A stretch of DNA of 23,066 bases from an uncultured Collinsella sp. (lineage in GTDB: Bacteria; Actinomycetota; Coriobacteriia; Coriobacteriales; Coriobacteriaceae), in the NCBI GenBank assembly GCA_900752275.1, contig CAADUS010000239.1, positions 1 to 23,066 on the forward strand. Reading direction: 5' to 3'. Each line of letters starts with the position of its first letter. Positions within the stretch are counted from its first letter, which is position 1. The notes beneath the pieces are model-generated. The model did not search any database, was not told the origin of the DNA, and saw only the letters and a list, made by a program, of their open reading frames with translations. Of the stretch, positions 16,562-22,981 are shown in pieces. The position numbers and the translations under genes were made by a program.

Positions 16562-16567
16562 ATTATA
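16562..16567 (-). promoter_or_regulatory. Candidate -10 for the DUF4869 gene
   Basis: A perfect TATAAT on the reverse strand lies about 43 bp upstream of the GTG start. The matching -35 is weak (AACGCC at 17 bp). The rest of 16568–16780 is AT-rich non-coding DNA with repeated GATATAA words and a second, rightward TATAAT at 16690–16695. Confidence 0.4.
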
Positions 16568-16756
16568 TCGCAGCGCATGAGATGGGCGTTATTAGCCGGT
16601 AACGTATGCGACTGATGATCAAGGATCAAGGATGGGTTACGAAAGCTCGATACTTCCACGATAAGTTTATACAGGCATATATAACTCGATATAATCCGAT
16701 ATAAATATAAAGTTACGATTGACCGATTATTGAGTCCCTTGAAAGGCAAGCAAGTG

Positions 16757-16796
16757 AGCGCCACGGCTGAAGTTGCCAATCAAGGGAGGTGGCGCT
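16757..16796 (+). repeat. Inverted repeat over the ATPase-fragment ribosome site
   Basis: AGCGCCAC (16757–16764) and GTGGCGCT (16789–16796) are perfect 8-bp arms. The AGGGAGG ribosome site lies between them at the edge of the right arm, and TTTCT follows. It could act as an attenuator or be part of the scar left when the upstream gene was lost. Confidence 0.4.
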
Positions 16797-16800
16797 TTCT

Positions 16801-17274
16801 ATGGGCGACAGCTTTAGCGCTACTGGCTTGACCATAGAGGACGATCTGCTGTCGAGGTCCGCTAAGGCTACTAAGGGCTATGCCTATCTGGTGCAACTGG
16901 TCGGTTATTCCATTTGGCAGCGCGCCAACTTGCATCGTGCCAAAAGTGCCATTGTGAGCGAACACGATGTCACCGAAGGCATTGCGCTGGCAGAGGCTCG
17001 TTTTCACGATGTTGTTCACGAGCCCGCGATTTCTGGACTGGGACTTAACGATATCAAATACCTTTTGGCGATGTGCGAGGATAAACAACAGTCCAAATCA
17101 GCCGAGATTGCTAAGCGCATGGGTAAAAAGACCAATGAGATCAGCTCTATTAGGGCCAAATTGCTACAAAGAGAGGTTATTCAGGCACCACAGAGGGGCT
17201 ACGTGCAGTTTGCCGTGCCGGACCTAGATATCTATCTGCGAGAGAATGCTGCGGAGATTCTCGAGCGGTTCTAA
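16801..17274 (+). pseudogene. C-terminal fragment of an AAA-type ATPase (5' truncated)
   Basis: 157 residues matching only the C-terminal end of ATP-binding proteins of the archaeal-ATPase/Orc-like type. SAKATKGYAYLVQLVGYSIWQ is the lid segment seen after the ATPase core. AEIAKRMGKKTNEISSIRAKLLQREVIQAPQRGYVQFAVPDLDIYLREN is a winged-helix domain. The P-loop and Walker B that should precede them are missing; the upstream DNA is AT-rich and non-coding. AGGGAGG lies 11 bp before the ATG, so the fragment may still be translated, and in-frame GTG 16789 is an alternative start. I treat it as a remnant left by deletion. If expressed it would be a DNA-binding domain alone. Confidence 0.65.
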
Positions 17275-17315
17275 ATCGAGGCATGAATAGCCGCCGGTTA
17301 ACTGCCTTTGTCGAC

Positions 17316-17346
17316 TTGACTCGCGTCCCCCCCAATCTAGTAGACT
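17316..17346 (+). promoter_or_regulatory. Candidate promoter of a truncated gene
   Basis: TTGACT (17316–17321) and TAGACT (17341–17346) are 19 bp apart, followed by AGGGGG at 17365–17370 and ATG at 17378. The order looks like a real gene start although the spacer is long. Confidence 0.35.
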
Positions 17347-17370
17347 TTAAACCGTTGCTAGATTAGGGGG
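17328..17370. repeat. Near-perfect 13-bp inverted repeat around a -10 region
   Basis: CCCCCCAATCTAG (17328–17340) and CTAGATTAGGGGG (17358–17370) match at 12 of 13 positions around a 17-bp centre. It spans the possible -10 and the ribosome site, so it looks like an operator or a leader stem rather than an IS end. Confidence 0.6.
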
Positions 17371-17377
17371 ATTTTCA

Positions 17378-17403
17378 ATGAAACGCTCCATGAAACTGGT
17401 TTC
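17378..17403 (+). pseudogene. 5' stub of an unknown gene fused to IS21 DNA
   Basis: ATG AAA CGC TCC ATG AAA CTG reads MKRSMKLV behind a good AGGGGG site, like the start of a secreted or small protein. Within about 20 bp the sequence turns into istB coding DNA in another frame. The rest of the host gene appears to have been lost. Confidence 0.35.
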
Positions 17404-17770
17404 TGCGAGGACCTCGTGCTGGTGGGGGACGTCAGCACCGGCAAGACGCACATGGCCTCGGCGCTGTGCATGCTGGCGTGCGAGCGGAGGATGGAGGCCC
17501 GCTTCTTCACCGCGTCATCGCTCGTCATGCGGCTGCGGCGCGCCCGCGACGAGGGGCGCCTTGACCGTGAGGCCGCGCTCATCGGCTGCGCTAGGCTGCT
17601 CGTCATCGACGAGCTCGGCTTCCTGCCGCTGGATCTCGACGGCGCGCGCTCTTCTAGGTGTTCGCCGGCGCCTACGAGCGGCAGTCGGTGGTCATCACCA
17701 CGAACCTGGAGTTCAGCCGGTGGGGCGCGGTGTTCGGCGACGACCAGATGGCGGCGGCCGTGCGCATCGC
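17395..17770 (+). pseudogene. istB: IS21-family istB helper ATPase fragment (frameshifted)
   Basis: This is the central part of an IstB transposition helper ATPase. CEDLVLVGDVSTGKTHMASA is the Walker A region, ARLLVIDELGFLPLDLDGAR is Walker B, and, after a frameshift, FAGAYERQSVVITTNLEFS and WGAVFGDDQMAAAV follow. The N-terminal third is missing. At about 17650–17656 the frame is broken, and the codon before the new frame is TAG where relatives usually have Gln, so there is both a frameshift and a stop. The reading ends at about 17765, where the sequence turns into the reverse complement of another istB. The DNA is clearly GC-richer than the genes on both sides. It cannot make a working IstB. 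Confidence 0.8.
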
Positions 17771-18050
17771 CAGGGCCACGGCCATGTGGGTCTTGCCCCT
17801 GCCGGTCTTGCCGAAGAACACGAGGTCCTCGCGGGCGCCGACGAAGCCCAGCGAAAGCATGTCGTCGCGGCCCCAGCCCTCGGAGAACCGCACGTGCGAC
17901 CAGTCGAACCCCTCGGCCGACTTGTGCACGGGGAGCCTCGCCTGCCTGAGCAGCCGTGCCCTCTTGGTCGCGTCCCTGTGCGCGAGCTCGGTCTCGAGCA
18001 TGGCCCTGCAGCCCGCCACCTGCGTCCTCTATCTTGTCCACGTCGATCAT
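17760..18050 (-). pseudogene. istB: Second IS21-family istB fragment, N-terminal part
   Basis: The reverse strand starts MIDVDKIED at ATG 18050 behind AGGAGGGA. After a frameshift at about 18020 it continues VAGCRAMLETELAHRDATKR, ARLLRQARLPVHKSAEGFDW, DMLSLGFVGAREDLVFFGKT and GRGKTHMAVALAMRTAAA. It stops making sense at about 17765, where it meets the plus-strand istB fragment. It covers the N-terminal domain and the P-loop. Both fragments contain a P-loop, so they come from two different istB copies and do not make up one gene. The IstA transposase that should lie upstream is absent; only IS21-like terminal repeats are left there. Confidence 0.75.
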
Positions 18051-18122
18051 TCCCTCCTGCCTTTGCTCGTTGCCGATACGACGCACCGACAACGTTAAGG
18101 CATGCGGTCTGGTCGGCGTGGC

Positions 18123-18166
18123 CGTGCTCAAAACCGAAAAACTATCGTGCTCAATTCTGAAAATCG
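18123..18166 (-). repeat. IS21-like terminal direct repeats
   Basis: CGTGCTCAAAACCGAAAAAC (from 18123) and CGTGCTCAATTCTGAAAATC (from 18146) are imperfect direct repeats 23 bp apart (about 16 of 21 positions equal). IS21-family elements carry such multiple repeats at their ends, so this is probably the left end of the element whose istB fragment lies at 17760–18050. Confidence 0.6.
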
Positions 18167-18227
18167 GATGTGATCAAACCCGCAATCACGACGTTAACAA
18201 ACACAAATAGGCCGGCGCCAACGACAG

Positions 18228-18259
18228 GCTCGCCCCGTCGAGGCGGGCTGGGATATAAT
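18228..18259 (+). promoter_or_regulatory. Hairpin next to a perfect -10 upstream of the Abi gene
   Basis: TATAAT at 18254–18259 lies 28 bp before the Abi start. Directly upstream GCTCGCC (18228–18234) can pair with GGCGGGC (18242–18248), with one G·U pair. The stem sits where a -35 should be, and no usual -35 is seen. Transcription may need an activator, or the stem may be left from an upstream terminator. Confidence 0.45.
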
Positions 18260-18287
18260 TTCCTAGAAGGAGGCCAAGGGAGGTTCG

Positions 18288-19289
18288 ATGAAGAAGGGCA
18301 TGAGCATCAATTCCCTCATGAAGCACATGAGGACGAATCACGGTATGGAGGATTTGCGGGGGAGCGACAGAAAGATACTGCTGAGAAACATGGGCTATTT
18401 CCATGGCTATAAAGGCTTCCGGTTTGTCCGAAAGCCCAAAAACGCTATACCCCTCCCTTCGTTCGATGCCCTCATGGACATATACGGGTTCGATTCCGCC
18501 ATCAAGGCGGCAATCTACCCGGAAATAATGTTCATCGAAACTGCGGTTAAAAACATAGTCCTGGCCAGGATACTTGAGAACATAGAGGACCCCGGGCTGG
18601 CGACCTTCTTAAGGCGCGGCCTCCGGACATGCAGGGATGCCGGCGGAAGGGTCGTGAGCGGGCAGATGAGGGAAAAGCTCAAGCTCAAGAGCCAGCTTCA
18701 GAACATCGTGAGACGGAGTTACAAAAACGATCTCGTGAAGCACTATGTCGATCGCGACGACGACGCGCCCGTTTGGAGCATTTTCGAGGTGATGACCCTC
18801 GGGGATCTCACAAGCGTATGCAGGAGCCTTCCCGATGAAACCCTCGCCGAGATCGCAAGCGACCTAGGTTTCTCACATGCGAACCCCGGCATCGTCGTCG
18901 ACATCGTCGAGACGATTCGCCCCTTAAGGAACGCGGTCGCCCACAACGGGGCGGTGTTCGATTCGAGGTTCAGCCAATCGGTCAAGTACACCAATCCCGA
19001 CAGAAACCTGGCCGCGGTCGGCGAGCTTCTCGATGAGGACCTTTCTATCGGATACAGGTTGAATTTCAACTCCATAGTCGACTACATCGTTCTCCTGGCC
19101 TATCTATTGACCTTACTAACGCATCAGAAGAAGCGTTCCAGAGAATTTCTTCGGAAATGCCTTCGGGAGCTGGAGAAGCTGGAGAGCGCTGTCGGGGTGG
19201 ACACGTACATGATGATCGTCGGAAGCGGTGATCGGCAGAAATACAGATTTATTGAGGGGTTCATTGATGGCTACGGGCGCAAACGGTGA
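18288..19289 (+). CDS. Abi_2 (AbiD/AbiF-like) HEPN abortive-infection protein
   Basis: A 333-residue Abi_2 family protein; members are phage-resistance proteins thought to cleave RNA through a HEPN active site. Family segments are LLRNMGYFHGYKGFRF (about 30–46), the helix FDSAIKAAIYPEIMFIETAVKNIV, PVWSIFEVMTLGDL (about 162–175) and RPLRNAVAHNGAVFDSR, which carries the HEPN RX4H motif (R214–H219). The length is typical. AAGGGAGG lies eight bases before ATG 18288; ATG 18300 is a possible alternative. A perfect TATAAT precedes it, and a small structured RNA gene follows its stop by about 28 bp. Base composition is lower in GC than the flanking istB DNA. IS21 and IS3 remnants on both sides point to arrival by transfer. 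I infer a toxin-type defence role held off by a partner. Confidence 0.85.
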   Translation: MKKGMSINSLMKHMRTNHGMEDLRGSDRKILLRNMGYFHGYKGFRFVRKPKNAIPLPSFDALMDIYGFDSAIKAAIYPEIMFIETAVKNIVLARILENIEDPGLATFLRRGLRTCRDAGGRVVSGQMREKLKLKSQLQNIVRRSYKNDLVKHYVDRDDDAPVWSIFEVMTLGDLTSVCRSLPDETLAEIASDLGFSHANPGIVVDIVETIRPLRNAVAHNGAVFDSRFSQSVKYTNPDRNLAAVGELLDEDLSIGYRLNFNSIVDYIVLLAYLLTLLTHQKKRSREFLRKCLRELEKLESAVGVDTYMMIVGSGDRQKYRFIEGFIDGYGRKR

Positions 19290-19302
19290 CGTTTCTCCCT
19301 TG

Positions 19303-19311
19303 TGCTAGAAT
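19303..19311 (+). promoter_or_regulatory. Extended -10 promoter of the small RNA
   Basis: TGCTAGAAT has the TGn extension and a near-consensus -10, 14 bp after the Abi stop codon. There is no good -35, as is usual for extended -10 promoters. Transcription would start near 19318. Confidence 0.55.
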
Positions 19312-19317
19312 AAACAA

Positions 19318-19372
19318 TAAGAAGCGGCGAAACGCCGTGGGAGGAGTCGATCAGTCGGCTCCTCCCTTTTTT
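19318..19372 (+). ncRNA. Candidate two-hairpin small RNA downstream of the Abi gene
   Basis: A compact unit of about 55 nt runs from a likely start near 19318 to the end of a T6 tract. Hairpin 1 is CGGCG (19325–19329), AAA loop, CGCCG (19333–19337), extendable by one G·U pair. Hairpin 2 is a 12-bp stem (19339–19350 with 19355–19366) closing the tetraloop TCAG, and it doubles as the terminator. A bare terminator would need neither the promoter nor the first hairpin. Structured RNAs next to abiF genes have been described before, and AbiF-type HEPN proteins have been linked to RNA antitoxins. Whether this RNA matches that known motif I cannot test. Confidence 0.55.
19339..19372 (+). terminator. 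Strong rho-independent terminator
   Basis: GGGAGGAGTCGA pairs with TCGGCTCCTCCC (one T·G pair) around the loop TCAG and is followed directly by six T. It ends the small RNA and any read-through from the Abi gene. Confidence 0.9.
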
Positions 19373-19402
19373 AATATGAATTGAACATTGCCAGGCGGCA
19401 AA

Positions 19403-19443
19403 TGGCCCTGCCGTCCGCGGAGCTATCGCGGACGGCAGGGCCA
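19403..19443. repeat. Perfect 17-bp hairpin
   Basis: TGGCCCTGCCGTCCGCG (19403–19419) and CGCGGACGGCAGGGCCA (19427–19443) pair without mismatch around the loop GAGCTAT. No T-tract follows on either strand. It lies just after the reverse-strand IS3 fragment and could be a bidirectional terminator or part of a mobile element end. Confidence 0.8.
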
Positions 19444-19451
19444 ATCTATCT

Positions 19452-19612
19452 TCACTCGGTGGTCGAATGCGGCCTTTTCCGGTTGTAGTAGACCTTGATG
19501 AGCTCGATCACCGCGTTCTTCGCGGCGCTTCTGGTGGTGAAGACCCTGCGGTGGTATATTTCATTGTAAGCATCGCAAAGAAGGACTCCGTAACGGCGTT
19601 GTCGTGGCAGTT
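19452..19612 (-). pseudogene. IS3-family transposase C-terminal fragment (frameshifted)
   Basis: The reverse strand reads NCHDNAVTESFFAMLT, then, after a one-base slip at about 19565, NEIYHRRVFTTRSAAKNAVI followed by ELIKVYYNRKRPHSTTE and a stop. This is the DDE-transposase end of an IS150/IS3-type OrfB, including the conserved region around the catalytic Glu (TESFF). All of the upstream catalytic core is missing. The 5' end meets, at about 19610, an IS3 fragment that runs the other way. Confidence 0.75.
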
Positions 19613-19894
19613 GAGTACCGGTGGTCGGGCTGGATTGGCATCTGCGACGAGCACTGCATCGTGCGCTCGATGCCGAGGAGGGGAGGCACACCTGACAATT
19701 CAAGGGCGGAGGGCTTCTTCGGCAGGCTGAAGGTGGAGTTCTTCTACGGAAGGGGCTGGAACGATGCTAGCATGGGGGAGTTCATTGAGATGCTGGACGC
19801 CTATCTGGTCTGGTATCGCGACGGGCGCCGCAAGAGCGACCTGGGCTATAAGAGTCCGATGCAGTACCGAAGAAACCTAGGTTTTGTAGCGTAG
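19607..19894 (+). pseudogene. IS3-family transposase C-terminal fragment
   Basis: About 95 residues read WIGICDEHCIVRSMPRRGGT, AEGFFGRLKVEFFYGRGWND and LDAYLVWYRDGRRKSDLGYK, then SPMQYRRNLGFVA. This is the C-terminal end of an IS3-type OrfB, with the last catalytic Glu in AEGFFG. It belongs to a different subgroup from the reverse-strand fragment beside it. The N-terminal two thirds are gone. The DNA after the stop (to about 19930, GTCCAGGATTTCCACTGTAC) is probably the right end of this element. The remaining bases up to 20008 hold no gene I can see. Confidence 0.75.
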
Positions 19895-20025
19895 GAACAC
19901 GGTCCAGGATTTCCACTGTACTCCCCATCTTCGTGCACGAGGTGTATCGCGAGCTGCATGGCGGGGAGTAGTCGAAGTATGGGTTTCGGTGATGTACGGT
20001 TCGTGCAGGATTTGGAGGACTAGGC

Positions 20026-20943
20026 ATGCCAAAGCGCTCCCTCTCTGTGAGGAGGCTCACATTCCAGAAGAAATACGACCGCTCGGGGAACCCCGAACAG
20101 TTCTCGCCAGCAGACCTAGATGGCAAGAACCTTCTTGACCTCTTTGATGCCTGGAGGAAGGAGCCCAACGCCATACCGCTGATGGAGCCTGGATCCGACG
20201 ACTGCGTGGTCGTGAAGAAGGTCTCTCGACCAGACAAATACTCGCTATTCATCGATACAAACTCCGGCAAGCGCGGAGAAGAAGGCGACCTCTATAGGCC
20301 AGATAGCTCGCGACCAGCCCAGCACATCAACGAGGAGGATGCCGCGACGGGACATACCCGAGTCCTTCTCTACGTGCCAGAGCGAGGACGAAACGCACTT
20401 CTCTTTTCCGAGCACTGTCTGCGTGGAGCAGCCGGTAAAAGACTGCTCGACCTCTTTAGCCGCTGGTTCGCAAAGCAGTGCCCCTCCATCAAGCTCAAAA
20501 GTGAATGTGTGTGCGAGGGAACCGATTGGCTAGAGCATATCAAAGCCGTCAAAAGCATTGAGGTTCGCGCACATCGCCTCCCGAAGAAGGCGTATGACGC
20601 CCTCGGCACGACAGTAGGTTCTTTCAATCTGGAATTCAAGCCAGATACAGGGCGCAGCTTTCCAATTCAGAAGTGCTTACAGCTTCGTGAAGCCAAGGAT
20701 GAGGCCAATATCCTCGATACCGTGTTTGGCATCCCCGAACTTGATGGCGAGGGCGAGAGCAAGCTGTTGGCCACCGTCGTTGGAAACGATGGCCGAACCA
20801 AGAAGGTCGACTTCGATAAAGAGGTGCTGCCCCACTTCCTGCGCACGCTCAGCGAGAATGGAGACCCCGAGATCAGCGACGATGAGTTCATACAGCGCTG
20901 CTTTTTCCACGCTGACGAGATACTCAAGCGCATCGGTGAGTAG
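20026..20943 (+). CDS. Unrecognised 305-residue protein, candidate defence gene
   Basis: I do not recognise the family. The protein is soluble, has no signal peptide or membrane segment and has a basic start (MPKRSLSVRRLTFQKKYDRSG). A hydrophobic strand-turn-helix block follows in the middle: TRVLLYVPERGRNALLFSEH, then LRGAAGKRLLDLFSRWFAKQ. Next come a Val/Ile-rich stretch (HIKAVKSIEVRAHRLPKKAY) and an acidic C-terminal half ending in FFHADEILKRIGE. The start ATG 20026 has GGAGG seven bases upstream. The next reading frame begins 4 bp after the stop and encodes a four-helix membrane protein, so the two form one unit. It sits between IS3 and IS256 remnants, a common place for anti-phage genes. 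A sensor-plus-membrane-effector pair is my inference only. Confidence 0.6.
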   Translation: MPKRSLSVRRLTFQKKYDRSGNPEQFSPADLDGKNLLDLFDAWRKEPNAIPLMEPGSDDCVVVKKVSRPDKYSLFIDTNSGKRGEEGDLYRPDSSRPAQHINEEDAATGHTRVLLYVPERGRNALLFSEHCLRGAAGKRLLDLFSRWFAKQCPSIKLKSECVCEGTDWLEHIKAVKSIEVRAHRLPKKAYDALGTTVGSFNLEFKPDTGRSFPIQKCLQLREAKDEANILDTVFGIPELDGEGESKLLATVVGNDGRTKKVDFDKEVLPHFLRTLSENGDPEISDDEFIQRCFFHADEILKRIGE

Positions 20944-20946
20944 CCT

Positions 20947-21453
20947 ATGAATATGTTTGGGCGGTATCTCGAAACGCTCTGTTACAGAAGGTCAGACGGT
21001 AAGTAACGAGTTGACTTTGGACGGGCATTTGTTCAGCTTGGCGCTCCTTTGATCGTGGCATTAATCTTGGCTCTTATTGGTGTGGAAGTAGACGAGGGTT
21101 CCAACGCGATTTCGTTCATCTCCATTATCGCGGGCCTGATGTGCACGGTCGCCGCTCTTCTGTTCGAGGCAAGAACGTCCATCATGAGGCGGGACAAGAC
21201 AACCGTCGAAAATGATGAACGCTCTGCGGACGAGTTGTTCTGCCTTTGCATCTGGCTGATTTTCGTTGGCATAGTCGGAACGATTGCGTTTCTGCTCCCA
21301 GACTTTAAATACCCGTTCAGTTTTCCCTGGTGGGTACATAGGGCATACAGCTTTGTATGCTTTGCCATCATCTTGCACTTCTTCATTGTTGTGGCAGCCT
21401 TTGCGACGAGGTTTATTCGCATTTACGTACGCGTCGTTGAACACAAGGAATAA
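20947..21453 (+). pseudogene. Four-helix membrane protein with an in-frame stop at codon 20
   Basis: ATG 20947, 4 bp after the previous stop, reads MNMFGRYLETLCYRRSDGK and then TAA (21004–21006). The same frame goes on without another stop to 21453: RVDFGRAFVQLGAPLIVALI and onward. Four hydrophobic segments follow: APLIVALILALIGVEV, FISIIAGLMCTVAALLF, LCIWLIFVGIVGTIAFLL and FVCFAIILHFFIVVAAFA, with a basic KDE-type tail (RVVEHKE). Without the stop it would be 168 residues. The first possible restart is TTG 21049, inside helix 1 and without a ribosome site. It is therefore either a fresh nonsense mutation, a sequencing error or a gene needing read-through. The family is unknown; it is small enough to be a pore-forming or scaffold effector. 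Confidence 0.55.
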
Positions 21454-21494
21454 CGCACTAAACCGCATATGAGCACCGGTTTGTGACCGGCTTG

Positions 21495-21963
21495 GAGGGT
21501 GAGCAGGATGGCGCGGTTGAGATTTACTTCGCCGAGGTCGACCTCGAACTGGTGCGCGCCGGGTACACCCGCGCCGTCGAACTGCTGGCTGCCGAGGACC
21601 GCGACGTGGCCAATCTGCTTGAGAAGGCGGCACCCCTTCGAGCTCACGTACCTGGGCTTCCCCCGCGAGCGCCGCAAATGGATGCGCACCGACGACGTCC
21701 GGGAGCGCGCCAACGCCGGGGTCGAGCGGCGCACCAAGGCGGTGTCGGTCTTCCCGTCCGTCGAGTCACTGGTCGGGCTCGTCGGGGCCGTCTGCCTCGA
21801 CCAGAGCGACGCGTTGCCGTACGCGCAGAACCTCATGGACGTCCGCAGTCTGCGGAAGGGCTACGAGTCGCCCGGGCTGCCGGCGGCGGGGGAAGGGGCC
21901 GTCGGACGTGCCCCGACGCTCGTGGGGGTTGCCTTCATGGACAAGCTTGGTAAGGTCGCGTAG
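21495..21963 (+). pseudogene. IS256 (mutator) family transposase fragment
   Basis: The C-terminal end of a mutator-type transposase is visible in two frames. First comes VDLELVRAGYTRAVELLAAE followed by DRDVANLLEKA (to about 21630). After a frameshift come LTYLGFPRERRKWMRTDDVR, then ERANAGVERRTKAVSVFPSV and VGLVGAVCLDQSD (to about 21830). The conserved LGFPRE–WMRTDDV–ERANAGVERRTK–VSVFP order is the family hallmark. The N-terminal catalytic Asp residues are missing. The DNA to about 22017, including CTTACGCCACTATTCGTGAC, resembles the right end of such an element. Confidence 0.75.
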
Positions 21964-22017
21964 GATATCGGTCGACGACGGCCCTGGAGGGGCTTACGCC
22001 ACTATTCGTGACACAAC

Positions 22018-22045
22018 TTGCCCTCCATGTGTAATTGGCTAAATT
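22018..22045 (+). promoter_or_regulatory. Candidate promoter of the truncated acyltransferase
   Basis: TTGCCC (22018–22023) and TAAATT (22040–22045) are 16 bp apart. Transcription would begin near 22052, which speaks against using the ATG there as start codon. The -35 overlaps the probable IS256 end. Confidence 0.4.
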
Positions 22046-22090
22046 GTTAGTATGCAGGACACGTTAGCGACTTATAAAAGTTGCACGGTG

Positions 22091-22981
22091 ATGGGGGAGA
22101 GTTTGGGACGATCAAAAGGGCGCAATTCAAAGGTTGAGCTTCTGCGCATCATCTCGATGTGGTTCATAGTGGCTCATCATTTCGTGATTCATAATGCTGA
22201 GCCCATTTCTGTTTTTCCGGGAACACTTACGCGCATGGTGCTGCACGGCGTGCTGTATCCCTCGGGGCGTATTGCCGTTGCCGTGTTTTTTATCATCACG
22301 GTGTGGTATCTGGCCGACGCGCAACTGACACTTAAGGGTCAGCTGCGAAGGGCTTGGACCCTGCTGGGACAAATGCTCTTTTACAGTGTGCCGCTCGTCC
22401 TGTTCTTCGGTGTGTTTAAGGCGGGGGATGGTCTGCAAGCTGAAGAGCTGATGGCTGCCGTCTTTGCCCCGCTCGCCTCGCTGTGGTGGTTTCCTACGGT
22501 GTATATTCTGCTGATTCTTGTGGCGCCCTATCTGTTCGACGGGTTGCGTGCCCTGACGAGCCGGCGGCTGGGCGAGCTCTGCATGCTGCTGATCGTGCTA
22601 TATGGCGTCTTGCCCGTTGTGCCGTATTCGACAATTGGCGGCTTTGTTTCCTCCCTGACGGGTCAGACGGTCGTGATCGCGTGCGTGACGTGTTGGTTTA
22701 AGTGGCATTATCGCGGCGGGGCGGATGCGAGGGTTTTGGCGCTGCCCGTTCTTTCGTACGTTGCTGTGTACGTTTGCTACTTTGTGGCTCAAAAGGACGT
22801 GCTCCTTTTGAGCGCTTTCGCTTCCAGCGTGTACGGATCGGTGGTGACTAATCCTGCAAGCCTCTTGTCGCTTGCGATCGCACTTCCGGTGTGCTTGTTT
22901 GTCTTTAACGCTCAACCTGCGCATTGGCCTGCTGTCAATTACTTGGCCACGTTGTCGTTTGGCGTATTGGAGTGGGTATGA
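22091..22981 (+). pseudogene. Acyltransferase-3 family membrane protein, 3' end cut by an IS
   Basis: A second acyltransferase-3 protein, related to the O-acetyl or succinyl transferases of surface glycans. NSKVELLRIISMWFIVAHHF carries the family start with the His pair, AVAVFFIITVWYLAD is the second helix, and at least seven more hydrophobic segments follow. The sequence breaks at LSFGVLEWV-stop, exactly where relatives continue into the last helices (usually FGVYLIH). The TGA is supplied by IS3-type DNA starting at about 22978. About 297 residues remain of an expected 340–380. Starts at ATG 22052, ATG 22091 and TTG 22103 are all in frame; the likely promoter favours one of the later two, and GGGGGAG stands just before the TTG. 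Confidence 0.75.

Noticed and set aside
16660..16720. Repeated GATATAA words as a possible replication origin or short array
   Set aside because: There are only two or three copies, no DnaA-box set and no regular spacing. They are more likely promoter-type AT-rich DNA.
16513..16779. Reverse-strand frame of 88 codons upstream of DUF4869
   Set aside because: AT-rich, no ribosome site, and it overlaps the DUF4869 start and its promoter region.
19318..19443. CRISPR array suggested by neighbouring hairpins
   Set aside because: The two stem-loops differ in sequence, and there is no repeat-spacer pattern and no cas gene in the window.
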